Assembly (NCBI RefSeq): GCF_001438705.1
Contig: NZ_JQBP01000001.1
Location: forward strand, 263,197-327,196
DNA length: 64,000 nucleotides
DNA from: Weissella kandleri
GTDB taxonomy: Bacteria > Bacillota > Bacilli > Lactobacillales > Lactobacillaceae
Reading direction: 5' to 3'
In this document: positions 43,896-52,183 of the stretch, piece by piece
Layout of the letters: each line of letters begins with the position of its first letter
Position numbering within the stretch: the stretch's first letter is position 1
The notes under the pieces: generated by a model
The model's database searches: none
What the model was told of the DNA's origin: nothing
Seen by the model: the letters and a program-made list of their open reading frames with translations, nothing else
Made by a program: the position numbers and the translations under genes

Positions 43896-44888
43896 ATGAT
43901 GAAAAATAAATTAAGTTGGTGGATGATTATATTTATAACAAGTTTATTAGGATTTGTGTTCATTAGCCCTGTCCACGCAGATAATAATGTGCAATTTAGT
44001 GTCGTCCCAGAATTGCCGCAGAATCAAAGTCAAAAAGATCAGAGCTATTTTGATTTACGTATGGCACCGGGTCAAAAGCAAACTATTTATTTGGATTTAA
44101 AAAATACCGCGCAAGTAGAGAGCCAATTTAAAATCAGAATAAATCAAGCCTATACAAACCATGCTGGTTTTATTGATTATGGGCAGAGTAAGCAAGGCGT
44201 TGATGCTAGTTTCCCATATCAATTATCTGAGATAGTGCATGCGCCCAAGACGATTAAAGTAGCCGGTCAAAATAGTGCCCAGATTCCCATCGAAATTAAC
44301 ATGCCTGATAAAGAATATGCTGGTCAAATTTTGGCGGGAATTCAAGTTTTAAAAATGAATGAGAAACAAGAGGGCGGCATTAATAATGAATTTGGATATA
44401 TCGTTGGTTTGAAGTTGACTGAAAACGATGAACCAGTCACACGCAAACTAGAATTAATTAAGGTTAAGCCGGCTGTGTCGTTTGCGAAAACGAGTGTCGT
44501 GGCGCAATTAAGGAATCCGACGATGGATGCGATGGGCCATTTAAAATATCAAGCTAAAGTGATAGACCGTCATTCTGGAAAGACGGTGCGCCAGGTTAAA
44601 TATGATAAGAATATGCAAATGGCGCCCAATTCTACCTATAATTTTGCTATTGATTGGGAAGGTAAAGATTTGCGTGCTGGAAAATATCTGCTTGATTTAA
44701 AAGTGCAGGATGCTAAAGATAATCATTGGCATTTCAAGAAAAATTTTGTGATTACAGCAAAGGATGCGAAAAATGTTAATCGGGCTGTTGTCGGTCAAGC
44801 ATCAATGCCATTGTGGATTTGGATTGTCGGCGTCCTGGTCTTGTTAGTACTTTTGGGAAGCATCTACTGGTGGGTCAAGAAACGGTAA
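43896..44888 (+). CDS. WxL-interacting-type surface protein (DUF916/DUF3324)
   Basis: 330 residues. A signal peptide (MIIFITSLLGFVFISPVHA, cleavage near residue 30) is followed by an immunoglobulin-like DUF916 domain (FDLRMAPGQKQTIYLDLKNT, PIEINMPDKEYAGQILAGI). A second domain, DUF3324-like, covers about 190-295. It ends in a membrane helix and a basic tail (WIWIVGVLVLLVLLGSIYWW). Such proteins bind WxL proteins and peptidoglycan, but no WxL gene is nearby. ATG 43896 has GAGG upstream. Confidence 0.88.
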   Translation: MMKNKLSWWMIIFITSLLGFVFISPVHADNNVQFSVVPELPQNQSQKDQSYFDLRMAPGQKQTIYLDLKNTAQVESQFKIRINQAYTNHAGFIDYGQSKQGVDASFPYQLSEIVHAPKTIKVAGQNSAQIPIEINMPDKEYAGQILAGIQVLKMNEKQEGGINNEFGYIVGLKLTENDEPVTRKLELIKVKPAVSFAKTSVVAQLRNPTMDAMGHLKYQAKVIDRHSGKTVRQVKYDKNMQMAPNSTYNFAIDWEGKDLRAGKYLLDLKVQDAKDNHWHFKKNFVITAKDAKNVNRAVVGQASMPLWIWIVGVLVLLVLLGSIYWWVKKR

Positions 44889-44940
44889 CCTCGTTAAAAA
44901 TTAATCCTAGTTTAAAAGTAAACGCCCAAGTAGGTGCAAA

Positions 44941-44970
44941 TTGTCGGCGGAACCCTTGAGATGTTACAAT
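44941..44970 (+). promoter_or_regulatory. Promoter of the SMR gene
   Basis: -35 TTGTCG (44941-44946), 18-bp spacer, -10 TACAAT (44965-44970) with TGt extension. Confidence 0.6.
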
Positions 44971-45006
44971 GAAATGATAATTGAAAGGATTGAGGTTCAG
45001 TGGAAA

Positions 45007-45327
45007 ATGACATGGATTTATTTAATATGTGCTGGTTTATTGGAAGTAGTGTGGGCCACGACAATGAAGCTAAGTCAGGGTTTTACAGATTTAAAATATA
45101 CAAGCATCACACTGATTGCAATGTTGGCGAGTGTGGGATTGCTGGCTTTAGCCATTAAAGCATTGCCGTTAGGGATTGCTTATCCAGTCTGGACAGGCAT
45201 CGGAGCAGTCGGTTCGATTATTGTTGGTGTGACGCTCTTTGGTGATCATTTAAGCCCTTTAACTTGGTCTTTTGTCGCTTTATTGTTAATTGGCTTGATT
45301 GGGATTAAGGTGACAAGTAGTCATTAA
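45007..45327 (+). CDS. Small multidrug resistance (SMR) family transporter, Gdx/SugE-like
   Basis: 106 residues, four membrane helices. The opening MTWIYLICAGLLEVVWATTM has the essential membrane glutamate (E13) of SMR proteins. The LEVVWA and KLSQGFTDL context and PLGIAYPVWTGIGAVGS are close to SugE/Gdx, the guanidinium exporters. Works as a proton-coupled dimer. No guanidine riboswitch was recognised in the short leader. ATG 45007 gives the standard N-terminus; upstream in-frame codons do not fit. Confidence 0.9.
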   Translation: MTWIYLICAGLLEVVWATTMKLSQGFTDLKYTSITLIAMLASVGLLALAIKALPLGIAYPVWTGIGAVGSIIVGVTLFGDHLSPLTWSFVALLLIGLIGIKVTSSH

Positions 45328-45371
45328 ACTTATTTTAATTCAGTAAATGCGATAATTAAGCTTTTTAAATG

Positions 45372-45380
45372 TGCTATAAT
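45372..45380 (+). promoter_or_regulatory. Extended -10 promoter of the alcohol dehydrogenase gene
   Basis: TGCTATAAT, perfect -10 with TGn, 49 bp before the start codon. Confidence 0.55.
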
Positions 45381-45429
45381 TGATAGCGCAGAAAATGGAT
45401 GATAGCTTAAAAACGGAGGCAGATTTCAG

Positions 45430-46620
45430 ATGAAAATGCACGATTTTACGATTTTTAATGATACTAAATTAAAATTTGGTACTGATTATATTGATGCAGA
45501 ATTATCAGAAGACTTAGCACAATATGGACATAAGGTACTGTTAACTTATGGTAGCGGTTCAATTAAGGCGTCTGGACTATATGCCCGTGTAATGGATTTG
45601 TTGAAGAATTTTGAAGTTTACGAATTGAATGGTATTGCACCTAATCCTAAGATTGATTCTGTGCGAGCAGGGCAAAAGCTGGTGCAAGAGCATGATATTG
45701 ATGTTATCTTAGCCGTTGGTGGTGGGTCAGTCATTGATGCTTCTAAGGTAATTGCTTCAGCGAAGTTTTATCAAGGTGATCCATGGGACTTGGTCTTAAA
45801 TCCAAGTCTTCGTCAAGATATTAAACAAATGCCTTATCTTGATATTCTAACTTTGTCAGCCACTGGAACAGAAATGAATAAGGGTTCAGTGATTTCAAAT
45901 CCAGAAACGCATCAAAAGTTAGGTACTTTTGGTCCGCAAACACCACGGGTTTCATATTTGGATCCAACATTAACTTATTCAGTTTCAAAGTGGCAAACAG
46001 CCGCTGGATCAATTGATATTTTCTCACATTTGACTGAACAATATTTTGATCGTGCATCAACGGATGTGTTTGACGGGATGATTGAAGGAGTGATGCGGAC
46101 GGTTATTGCCAATGCGCCACTTGCCTTGGCTAATCCTGATAATTATATTGCTCGGGGAAACCTCATGATTTCAGCTACTATGGCATTAAATAGCCTAGTT
46201 GGTTCTGGTAATGAGAATGGCTGGACAGTTCATCCCGTAGAACATGAATTGTCAGCTTATTATGATATTACTCATGGAGTTGGTTTGGGAATCTTGACGC
46301 CACGTTGGATGGAATATATTTTGGATGATAGTTCATTATCAAAGTTTGTTCAGTTCGCGAAGAATGTTTGGCATTTAAACGGCGATGATGATTGGAAGTT
46401 AGCACATGCGGCCATTCAAGCAACCTATGATTGGGTTAAGTCACTTGAAGTGCCAACAACTTTGCCAGGAGTGGGAATTGAAGATGAAATTAATTTCCAA
46501 GCGATGGCTAAGTCAGCGGTGGAAGTTGGTCGATTAGCAAATGGTTATAAGCCAATGCAAGCGCAAGATGTGGTGGCTTTGTATCAAGCATCCATGACAA
46601 ACGACCATTTTGAAGATTAA
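45430..46620 (+). CDS. Iron-containing alcohol dehydrogenase (YqhD/BdhA-like)
   Basis: Reduces aldehydes to alcohols with NAD(P)H; in heterofermentative bacteria this helps regenerate cofactor. 396 residues. Nucleotide-binding VGGGSVIDASK, and metal ligands that match YqhD in spacing: D196, H200 (SIDIFSH), H268 (HPVEHELSA) and H282 (ITHGVGLG). The YqhD/BdhA subfamily is preferred over AdhE or FucO. Gene is monocistronic, with its own promoter and terminator. Confidence 0.93.
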   Translation: MKMHDFTIFNDTKLKFGTDYIDAELSEDLAQYGHKVLLTYGSGSIKASGLYARVMDLLKNFEVYELNGIAPNPKIDSVRAGQKLVQEHDIDVILAVGGGSVIDASKVIASAKFYQGDPWDLVLNPSLRQDIKQMPYLDILTLSATGTEMNKGSVISNPETHQKLGTFGPQTPRVSYLDPTLTYSVSKWQTAAGSIDIFSHLTEQYFDRASTDVFDGMIEGVMRTVIANAPLALANPDNYIARGNLMISATMALNSLVGSGNENGWTVHPVEHELSAYYDITHGVGLGILTPRWMEYILDDSSLSKFVQFAKNVWHLNGDDDWKLAHAAIQATYDWVKSLEVPTTLPGVGIEDEINFQAMAKSAVEVGRLANGYKPMQAQDVVALYQASMTNDHFED

Positions 46621-46652
46621 TTGATTGGTGAGTTTTAATAGTTTAAAAATAT

Positions 46653-46686
46653 AAAAGTTGGTGTTTTTCAATACCAGCTTTTTTTA
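46653..46686 (+). terminator. Rho-independent terminator after the alcohol dehydrogenase gene
   Basis: 10-bp stem AAAAGTTGGT / ACCAGCTTTT (one G-U), 10-nt loop, T-run. Confidence 0.85.
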
Positions 46687-46729
46687 CGCCCATGAGCGCA
46701 AGCAATATGATTACGGACATTGATGCATT

Positions 46730-46767
46730 CAAAAAAGCTAACCAAGCTTCAGAGTGCTTAGTTAGCT
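46730..46767 (-). terminator. Terminator of the YbjQ-family gene
   Basis: On the minus strand the stem AGCTAACTAAGC / GCTTGGTTAGCT (12 bp, one G-U) is followed by TTTTTTG; it lies 20 bp after the ybjQ-like stop. Confidence 0.88.
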
Positions 46768-46787
46768 GTGTTGTTGAAAAAAATGGC

Positions 46788-47114
46788 TTAAATTTTAGCA
46801 AGCCTGACTGCGGTCCCATAAGCGGTGACGGAATCACCGATATTGGAAGAAGATGAATCAAAGCGAAACATAATCACGGCATCAGCACCTAGCATAGCAG
46901 CTTGTTGGCGTAAGCGCGTGATGGCCTCTTGTCGTGCTAGTTCTTGTAAAGTTGAATAACCCTTTATCTCACCCCCGACGATAGTTTTCAAGCCTTGCCC
47001 AATACTTGAAAAAATATTGCGAGAACGGGTTGTGAGCCCAAAAACTTCGCCTAAGGTTTCGGTGACGGAATAGCCGGCGACGTTTTCAGTCGTGACAATT
47101 TTGATTTCGTTCAT
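46788..47114 (-). CDS. YbjQ-family protein (UPF0145)
   Basis: 108 residues of the YbjQ/DUF74 family, small proteins that form pentamer-like rings; function unknown. Hallmarks are [20 protein letters not shown], the central [20 protein letters not shown] and VIMFRFD. A GGAG precedes the ATG on the minus strand. Divergent from dnaG. Confidence 0.9.
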   Translation of the reverse strand: MNEIKIVTTENVAGYSVTETLGEVFGLTTRSRNIFSSIGQGLKTIVGGEIKGYSTLQELARQEAITRLRQQAAMLGADAVIMFRFDSSSSNIGDSVTAYGTAVRLAKI

Positions 47115-47216
47115 TTTATAGCTCCTTAATGATGTGTGTTAGGTGAACCTGTTACCTATAACTATAGCATATAATTTGGGTTGATGAATTGATGATGAGG
47201 CTTTGATGCAGCAGGC

Positions 47217-47245
47217 TTGACAAGGGGTTGACAAAATGTGATACT
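47217..47245 (+). promoter_or_regulatory. dnaG-rpoD promoter
   Basis: -35 TTGACA (47217-47222), 17-bp spacer, -10 GATACT (47240-47245) with extended TGt. A second TTGACA at 47228 is too close to use with this -10. Confidence 0.6.
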
Positions 47246-47289
47246 TAAAGTTGCTTATTTAGTGTTTAAATCATGAGGAGGGGATTATC

Positions 47290-49152
47290 ATCGCTGTTTC
47301 AATTCCAGATGAAGTCGTTGAAAATATCCGCCAAAATGTGAATATTGTTGACGTAATCAGTCCATATGTCACTTTAAAAAAACAAGGACGTAATTTTTTT
47401 GGCAAATGTCCTTGGCATGAAGAAAGAACTCCATCATTTTCGGTTAATGAAGAAAAGCAGATTTTTCATTGTTTTTCGTGTGGACGTGGGGGAAACGTCT
47501 ATACCTTTTTAATGGAAAAAGAAGATTTAACATTTGTGCAGGCGGTGGCCCAGGTAGCCGAGCAATCAGGGATTGAATTGGATGCTAGCTATACTGCTGA
47601 CAACCAGGCAAAGCAGTCACAAATTTCAGCTCAGGACCGCGCGATTTTAACCTTGTATGATGACGCGATGCATTTCTATCATTATTTATTACTTAATACT
47701 GCGGTTGGAGATGCAGCCTTGGCCTATCTTCATCGGCGTGGTCTAGATGATAGTACAATTGATACGTATATGCTTGGTTATGCGCCAGCGGGGGATGCTT
47801 TATTCCAGTACTTTAAGGAAAAAAATATTGATTATCAGCTCCTGCGTGACTCGGAATTGTTCATTGAATGGGATGATGGAAGTTTACATGATCGGTTTGT
47901 TGATCGGGTGCTCTTTACGATTCGAAATCAAAGTGGCGCACCAATTGCTTTTTCGGGACGACGGATGTCCCAAGATGACAGTGTCGCCAAGTACATGAAT
48001 AGTCCTGAAAGCTCGATTTTTGACAAATCAAACGAATTATTTAATTTAGATTTGGCGAAGGGCAGTATTCGTAAAACTAAGTCTGTGATTTTGTTTGAAG
48101 GATTTATGGATGTTATTGCCGCTTTCCAAACCGGGGTAACCAATGGAGTGGCCTCAATGGGGACTAGCTTAACGCAAAAACAAGTGCAACGTTTAGGTCG
48201 AATGGCACAAGGCATCACGATTGCATATGATGCCGATACAGCGGGACAAGCGGCGAGTTTACGCGCACTAAATTTGATTGAACAAAATAGTGCTGCTAAA
48301 CCACAAATTTTACATATTCCGGATGGATTAGATCCAGATGAATATGTGCGACAAAAGGGTGTTGAAGCCTTTCAGCAGGTTTTAAAGCATAATTTGGAAG
48401 ATCCGGTAGCATTTAGTTTACGTTACTTCAGGCAAGATTATAATTTGCAGAATCAAAATGATATTTTTAATTATCTTGAGCAAGTTTTGCCAGTTGTGGC
48501 CGGCGTCAAAGAACCTTTAGTTCGCCAAACTTATTTAAAACGTTTGGCCGATGAATTTGATGTAAGTTTAGATGGCCTGGAAGAACAATTGCGACATCTT
48601 TTGTTGCAAAAGACTGCTCAAGGACGTGCTAATGATAATAAAATGCGGGCCAACCAAGTTAATCTGGCAGAGAGTGGTGCGCAGCGTACACCGCAACTGT
48701 CGGGGATTGAGCAAGCTGAGCGAATTTTGTTGGCGTGGATGCTAAAGGACCAAGATGTTTGGTTAATGGTTACCCGTGAGCCTGATTTTCAGTTTATTGA
48801 TGTTATCTATGAGACAATTTTTCTGTTAGCTGAAAATTATAAAGAAACCAATCAACTCACCACGATTGATAACTTGGCTAATTTTATGAATTTTGTCAAA
48901 GAACCTGAATTGTCACGGATGGTCGCCGAATTTGATAATGTTAATCCGGCTTTGATGCAGGATAAAAGTCAAGTACCAGAATATATTCAAGTTATTGTTA
49001 AAACTGCACCTCTGCAACAACAGATTGCGCAAAAGAAACGGGCATTATCAGAAGCAAAGCAGATGCATAATGATAGCTCAATAAACCAACTTAGTATGGA
49101 ATTACTAACGTTGCTGCGAAAGCAACAAGCAAAAGATTTAGCAAATCAATGA
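47290..49152 (+). CDS. dnaG: DNA primase DnaG, apparent ATC start codon
   Basis: Makes RNA primers for replication. 620 residues if it starts at ATC 47290. CHC2 zinc finger C40-H43-C61-C64, TOPRIM domain with E270 and D274 (ILFEGFMDV), and a C-terminal helicase-interaction region. Start choice: an AGGAGGGG site (47276-47283) lies 6 nt before ATC, which begins the peptide xAVSIPDEVVENIRQNVNIVD, the normal DnaG N-terminus. No ATG, GTG or TTG exists in this frame between the ribosome binding site and GTG 47338. That GTG has no ribosome binding site and would remove 16 residues of the conserved N-terminus. The dnaG-rpoD pair is the macromolecular-synthesis operon without rpsU. Confidence 0.88.
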   Translation: MAVSIPDEVVENIRQNVNIVDVISPYVTLKKQGRNFFGKCPWHEERTPSFSVNEEKQIFHCFSCGRGGNVYTFLMEKEDLTFVQAVAQVAEQSGIELDASYTADNQAKQSQISAQDRAILTLYDDAMHFYHYLLLNTAVGDAALAYLHRRGLDDSTIDTYMLGYAPAGDALFQYFKEKNIDYQLLRDSELFIEWDDGSLHDRFVDRVLFTIRNQSGAPIAFSGRRMSQDDSVAKYMNSPESSIFDKSNELFNLDLAKGSIRKTKSVILFEGFMDVIAAFQTGVTNGVASMGTSLTQKQVQRLGRMAQGITIAYDADTAGQAASLRALNLIEQNSAAKPQILHIPDGLDPDEYVRQKGVEAFQQVLKHNLEDPVAFSLRYFRQDYNLQNQNDIFNYLEQVLPVVAGVKEPLVRQTYLKRLADEFDVSLDGLEEQLRHLLLQKTAQGRANDNKMRANQVNLAESGAQRTPQLSGIEQAERILLAWMLKDQDVWLMVTREPDFQFIDVIYETIFLLAENYKETNQLTTIDNLANFMNFVKEPELSRMVAEFDNVNPALMQDKSQVPEYIQVIVKTAPLQQQIAQKKRALSEAKQMHNDSSINQLSMELLTLLRKQQAKDLANQ

Positions 49153-49181
49153 GACTGTAGTAAAAAAGAGGAGCTTTAAAT

Positions 49182-50318
49182 ATGGCAAAAGCAAAAGGGA
49201 CAACCACAAATGAACCGTTTGATCAAAAAGGTTTTGACAAAGCAATTAAAAATTTAGTAGCTGAATATAAGCAAGCCAAACAAATCAAAGAAGATGAATT
49301 ACATGAAACTTTGGTGAAGCGTTGGAATTTAAATGCGGATCAAATTGATGAACTTTATGATAAGGTTGAGTCCGCTGGAATTTCAATTGTTGATGAAAAA
49401 GGTGAACCAGCTGCGCGAGCTTTAAATAATAATAAAACGAAATTAACTGAGAAGGAACTGCGCGAAGCTGAAGAAGCTCCCAGCGGAATGAAGATTAATG
49501 ACCCAGTTCGAATGTATTTAAAAGAAATTGGGCGAGTTGATTTGTTGACTGGAGAACAAGAAGTTCAATTGGCCGAACGGATTGAGGCTGGAGATGAATC
49601 AGCTAAACAAGAGCTAGCAGAAGCGAATTTACGACTAGTGGTGTCAATTGCTAAGCGTTATGTCGGACGGGGAATGCAATTTTTGGACTTGATTCAAGAA
49701 GGAAATATGGGGCTGATGAAGGCTGTTGAGAAGTTCGATTACCGGAAGGGATTTAAGTTCTCAACTTATGCAACTTGGTGGATTCGGCAAGCAATTACGC
49801 GTGCCATCGCTGACCAAGCGCGGACGATTCGGATTCCTGTGCATATGGTTGAGACGATTAATAAGTTGATCCGGATTCAGCGAGCTTTGTTGTCTGATTT
49901 GGGTCGGGAACCAACACCTGAAGAAATCGGTGCAGAAATGGATATCCCAACGGAAAAAGTGCGGGATATTCTAAAAATTGCGCAAGAACCAGTTTCGTTG
50001 GAGACACCAATTGGCGAAGAGGATGACTCGCATCTTGGGGACTTTATTGAAGATAATGAAGCTATTTCTCCCGCGGATTCAGCCGCTTATCAAATGTTGA
50101 AGGAACAGTTGGAAACGGTGCTTGATACTTTGACAGAACGGGAAGAAAATGTGTTGCGGTTGCGATTTGGTTTGGAAGACGGTCGGACACGAACCTTGGA
50201 AGAAGTTGGAAAAGTATTTGGGGTTACGCGTGAACGGATTCGGCAAATCGAAGCCAAGGCCTTACGGAAGTTGCGGCATCCGTCACGTTCAAAGCAATTG
50301 CGTGACTTCTTGGATTAA
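49182..50318 (+). CDS. rpoD: RNA polymerase primary sigma factor RpoD (SigA)
   Basis: Housekeeping sigma factor. 378 residues, normal for lactic acid bacteria. It has a region 1.1-like N-terminus, region 1.2 ([17 protein letters not shown]), and region 2 with [20 protein letters not shown] and the -10 recognition helix ([15 protein letters not shown]). Region 3 ([12 protein letters not shown]) and region 4 ([18 protein letters not shown], -35 recognition) complete it. GAGGAG precedes the start; cotranscribed with dnaG. Confidence 0.97.
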   Translation: MAKAKGTTTNEPFDQKGFDKAIKNLVAEYKQAKQIKEDELHETLVKRWNLNADQIDELYDKVESAGISIVDEKGEPAARALNNNKTKLTEKELREAEEAPSGMKINDPVRMYLKEIGRVDLLTGEQEVQLAERIEAGDESAKQELAEANLRLVVSIAKRYVGRGMQFLDLIQEGNMGLMKAVEKFDYRKGFKFSTYATWWIRQAITRAIADQARTIRIPVHMVETINKLIRIQRALLSDLGREPTPEEIGAEMDIPTEKVRDILKIAQEPVSLETPIGEEDDSHLGDFIEDNEAISPADSAAYQMLKEQLETVLDTLTEREENVLRLRFGLEDGRTRTLEEVGKVFGVTRERIRQIEAKALRKLRHPSRSKQLRDFLD

Positions 50319-50339
50319 GATGATTAAAATTTTAAAGTT

Positions 50340-50367
50340 AAAAACTCGTCGGTAGATGAGTTTTTTT
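50340..50367 (+). terminator. Rho-independent terminator after rpoD
   Basis: Stem AAAACTCGTC / GATGAGTTTT (one G-U), loop GGTA, long T-run. Confidence 0.9.
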
Positions 50368-50734
50368 ATTTATCTAGGTTAACTAATGTTTTTCATTATT
50401 GCATTATAGTGTATTGTAATTTTCAGAATGGGATGACGAAATACTTCAGATTCGGGGGTGGCGTGCAAGACCGTCCATTTTTATTAGATGTGGTTAATGA
50501 AAAATGTTTGGCTGGTGGTATGCAAGCTTAATGGAATCTACTTATAATTAAGCGCTAATTAGTAGTTAAGAACCGATTGAAGTTCGCGGTCAGGTCTTGT
50601 GATTAGAGAAGTATACATGATTGGAATGTGGGAATTTTTAACTGCTTTATAAATAATCTACTGAAATAATTTATATGATTGGCTTAATAATGTTAAAATT
50701 AAACTATTGTTGAAAAAGGATGAGGGATTAAATA
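50368..50734. other. 367-bp intergenic region after rpoD
   Basis: Mostly featureless AT-rich DNA with a more GC-rich patch near 50450-50475. It contains one possible 32-codon ORF (50433-50531, plus strand) that begins MTKYFRFGGGVQDRP; it has no clear ribosome binding site and is not recognised. No RNA gene was recognised. Confidence 0.4.
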
Positions 50735-51919
50735 ATGAAAATGAACCCGGTATTAAAAGAACAATTTTTTGTGGATGATTTGTCAGATGATCAAAAGGCT
50801 GTCATTCAAAAAATGAATGCCTATATTGCGCAAAGCTTGCAAGGTAAAGAACATAGTGTAGCGATTATTCAAGGAGCTGCCGGGACAGGTAAATCAGTCG
50901 TTTTGATGGAATTAGTCCGGCAATATATGACTGATCAGCGTTATAAGACAGCTTTGGTTGTTAATCATCCTGAATTATATAAGGCGTATCAAGATTTAGG
51001 GAGTGCAATCCCGAAGATGGATGTTAAATCAATCCGGCGGCCCACGGCGTTGATTAATGATGCACAGAAAAATCATAAGAAATATGATATTATCTTTGTC
51101 GACGAGGCTCATTTATTGTATTCCAAGTCAGAACCATATGCTCATTACCGGGGTGAAAATCAATTGACTGATTTAATGAACTTGGCCAAAGTGGTAGTGG
51201 TTGTTTATGATTTTGAACAAGTCTTCCAGTCGAAGATGTATTGGGACGAGGATTTGTTATTTAAAACCATTGGAAAGCACCCATACCAGATTTTTGAGAT
51301 GGATTTTCAATATCGAATGGTGGCTAGTGATGAACAAGTGGCCTGGATGGATAATTTAACGGCGCAACAGCCATTGACGACCTTTCCAGATAATAGCTCA
51401 TTTGAATTCAAGATGTTTGACACAGCTGGAGCTTTATATGAACAAATTAAGGTAAAGAACCGTGAAGCAGGGATGAGCCGCGTTGTTGCGACTTCAGGCT
51501 TCCCGCGCATTGATGGGCGCCACAATGTTGAAATGGACACATTTAGTTTGCCTTGGGATGAGTGGGATCCGCAACGGACGCACTGGGCCAAGCGAGAAGG
51601 TTCAATTACCCAAGTCGGAACGATTTACACCTTGCAAGGGTTTGATTTAAATTATGTGGGAATGATTATTGGGCCTTCATTTGGTTATGATGCCAAAAAA
51701 GATGTGATGACGATTATCCCTGAGAAGTATTCACATAAAGAGATTTTCAAAAAACGGAAAGACCGACAGTTTACACAAGCAGAGTACAAAGCATTTATTG
51801 CGAATGTACTGAATGTCTTAATTAAACGTGGTAAATATGGTTTGTATTTAACAGCGTATGATGATGCCTTGCGGGCTCGGTTATTGGAGTTAAATCTAGG
51901 TGCAGATCAAGAGAACTAA
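50735..51919 (+). CDS. DUF2075 P-loop NTPase/helicase-like protein
   Basis: 394 residues. Walker A GAAGTGKS (K53), DEAH box at 123-126 (FVDEAH), and FQYRMVASDEQVAWMDNL further on. This is the DUF2075 domain, related to the Schlafen-type and UvrD-like helicase cores. The C-terminal GTIYTLQGFDLNYVGMIIGP is also typical. Function unknown; related proteins stand alone or beside endonuclease domains, and no endonuclease is fused here. Ribosome binding site GGATGAGGG; own terminator. Confidence 0.85.
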   Translation: MKMNPVLKEQFFVDDLSDDQKAVIQKMNAYIAQSLQGKEHSVAIIQGAAGTGKSVVLMELVRQYMTDQRYKTALVVNHPELYKAYQDLGSAIPKMDVKSIRRPTALINDAQKNHKKYDIIFVDEAHLLYSKSEPYAHYRGENQLTDLMNLAKVVVVVYDFEQVFQSKMYWDEDLLFKTIGKHPYQIFEMDFQYRMVASDEQVAWMDNLTAQQPLTTFPDNSSFEFKMFDTAGALYEQIKVKNREAGMSRVVATSGFPRIDGRHNVEMDTFSLPWDEWDPQRTHWAKREGSITQVGTIYTLQGFDLNYVGMIIGPSFGYDAKKDVMTIIPEKYSHKEIFKKRKDRQFTQAEYKAFIANVLNVLIKRGKYGLYLTAYDDALRARLLELNLGADQEN

Positions 51920-51933
51920 TGATTCAATGAAAG

Positions 51934-51971
51934 ACAGTTTAGGACTTAAAATTCTAAGCTGTTTTATTTTT
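51934..51971 (+). terminator. Rho-independent terminator after the DUF2075 gene
   Basis: 9-bp stem ACAGTTTAG / CTAAGCTGT (one G-U), 11-nt loop, T-rich tail. Confidence 0.8.
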
Positions 51972-52065
51972 ATGAAGCTAAAAAATATCATAAAATCAGT
52001 TTTTTTTGAAAAATGAAACGGTTCAACAAGAATGAAGCGTTGGTATACAATGTTTAATTAGATTT

Positions 52066-52092
52066 TTAGCACTCGTAAAATATAAGTGCTAA
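52066..52092. promoter_or_regulatory. CIRCE element 1 (HrcA operator)
   Basis: TTAGCACTC-N9-AAGTGCTAA; matches the CIRCE consensus TTAGCACTC-N9-GAGTGCTAA with one mismatch. Just upstream of the operon promoter. Confidence 0.95.
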
Positions 52093-52097
52093 AAAGG

Positions 52098-52128
52098 TTG
52101 ACATCTTTTCGAAAGGGTGTAATATTAT
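52098..52128 (+). promoter_or_regulatory. hrcA operon promoter between two CIRCE elements
   Basis: -35 TTGACA (52098-52103). The -10 is either AATATT (17-bp spacing) or TATTAT (52123-52128, 19-bp spacing). Confidence 0.7.
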
Positions 52129-52133
52129 AGGTG

Positions 52134-52160
52134 TTAGCAAGAACAAGATATGAGTGCTAA
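52134..52160. promoter_or_regulatory. CIRCE element 2 (HrcA operator, left arm degenerate)
   Basis: TTAGCAAGA-N9-GAGTGCTAA: perfect right arm, left arm 6 of 9. Lies in the transcribed leader, 23 bp before hrcA. Confidence 0.88.
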
Positions 52161-52183
52161 GCTAAACGGAAAGTTGGTTTGAA

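Noticed and set aside
44889..45006. Guanidine riboswitch before the SMR gene
   Set aside because: The leader is short and shows none of the conserved motifs I know for guanidine riboswitch classes.
46643..46861. Minus-strand 72-codon frame at the end of the YbjQ gene
   Set aside because: Different frame from the YbjQ gene, runs through two terminators, no ribosome binding site.
47338..47340. GTG as dnaG start
   Set aside because: No ribosome binding site, and 16 conserved N-terminal residues would be lost; a strong site exists upstream of ATC 47290.
47273..47341. Short out-of-frame ORF from ATG 47273 over the dnaG start
   Set aside because: It begins before the ribosome binding site, runs only 22 codons and overlaps the coding frame of dnaG.
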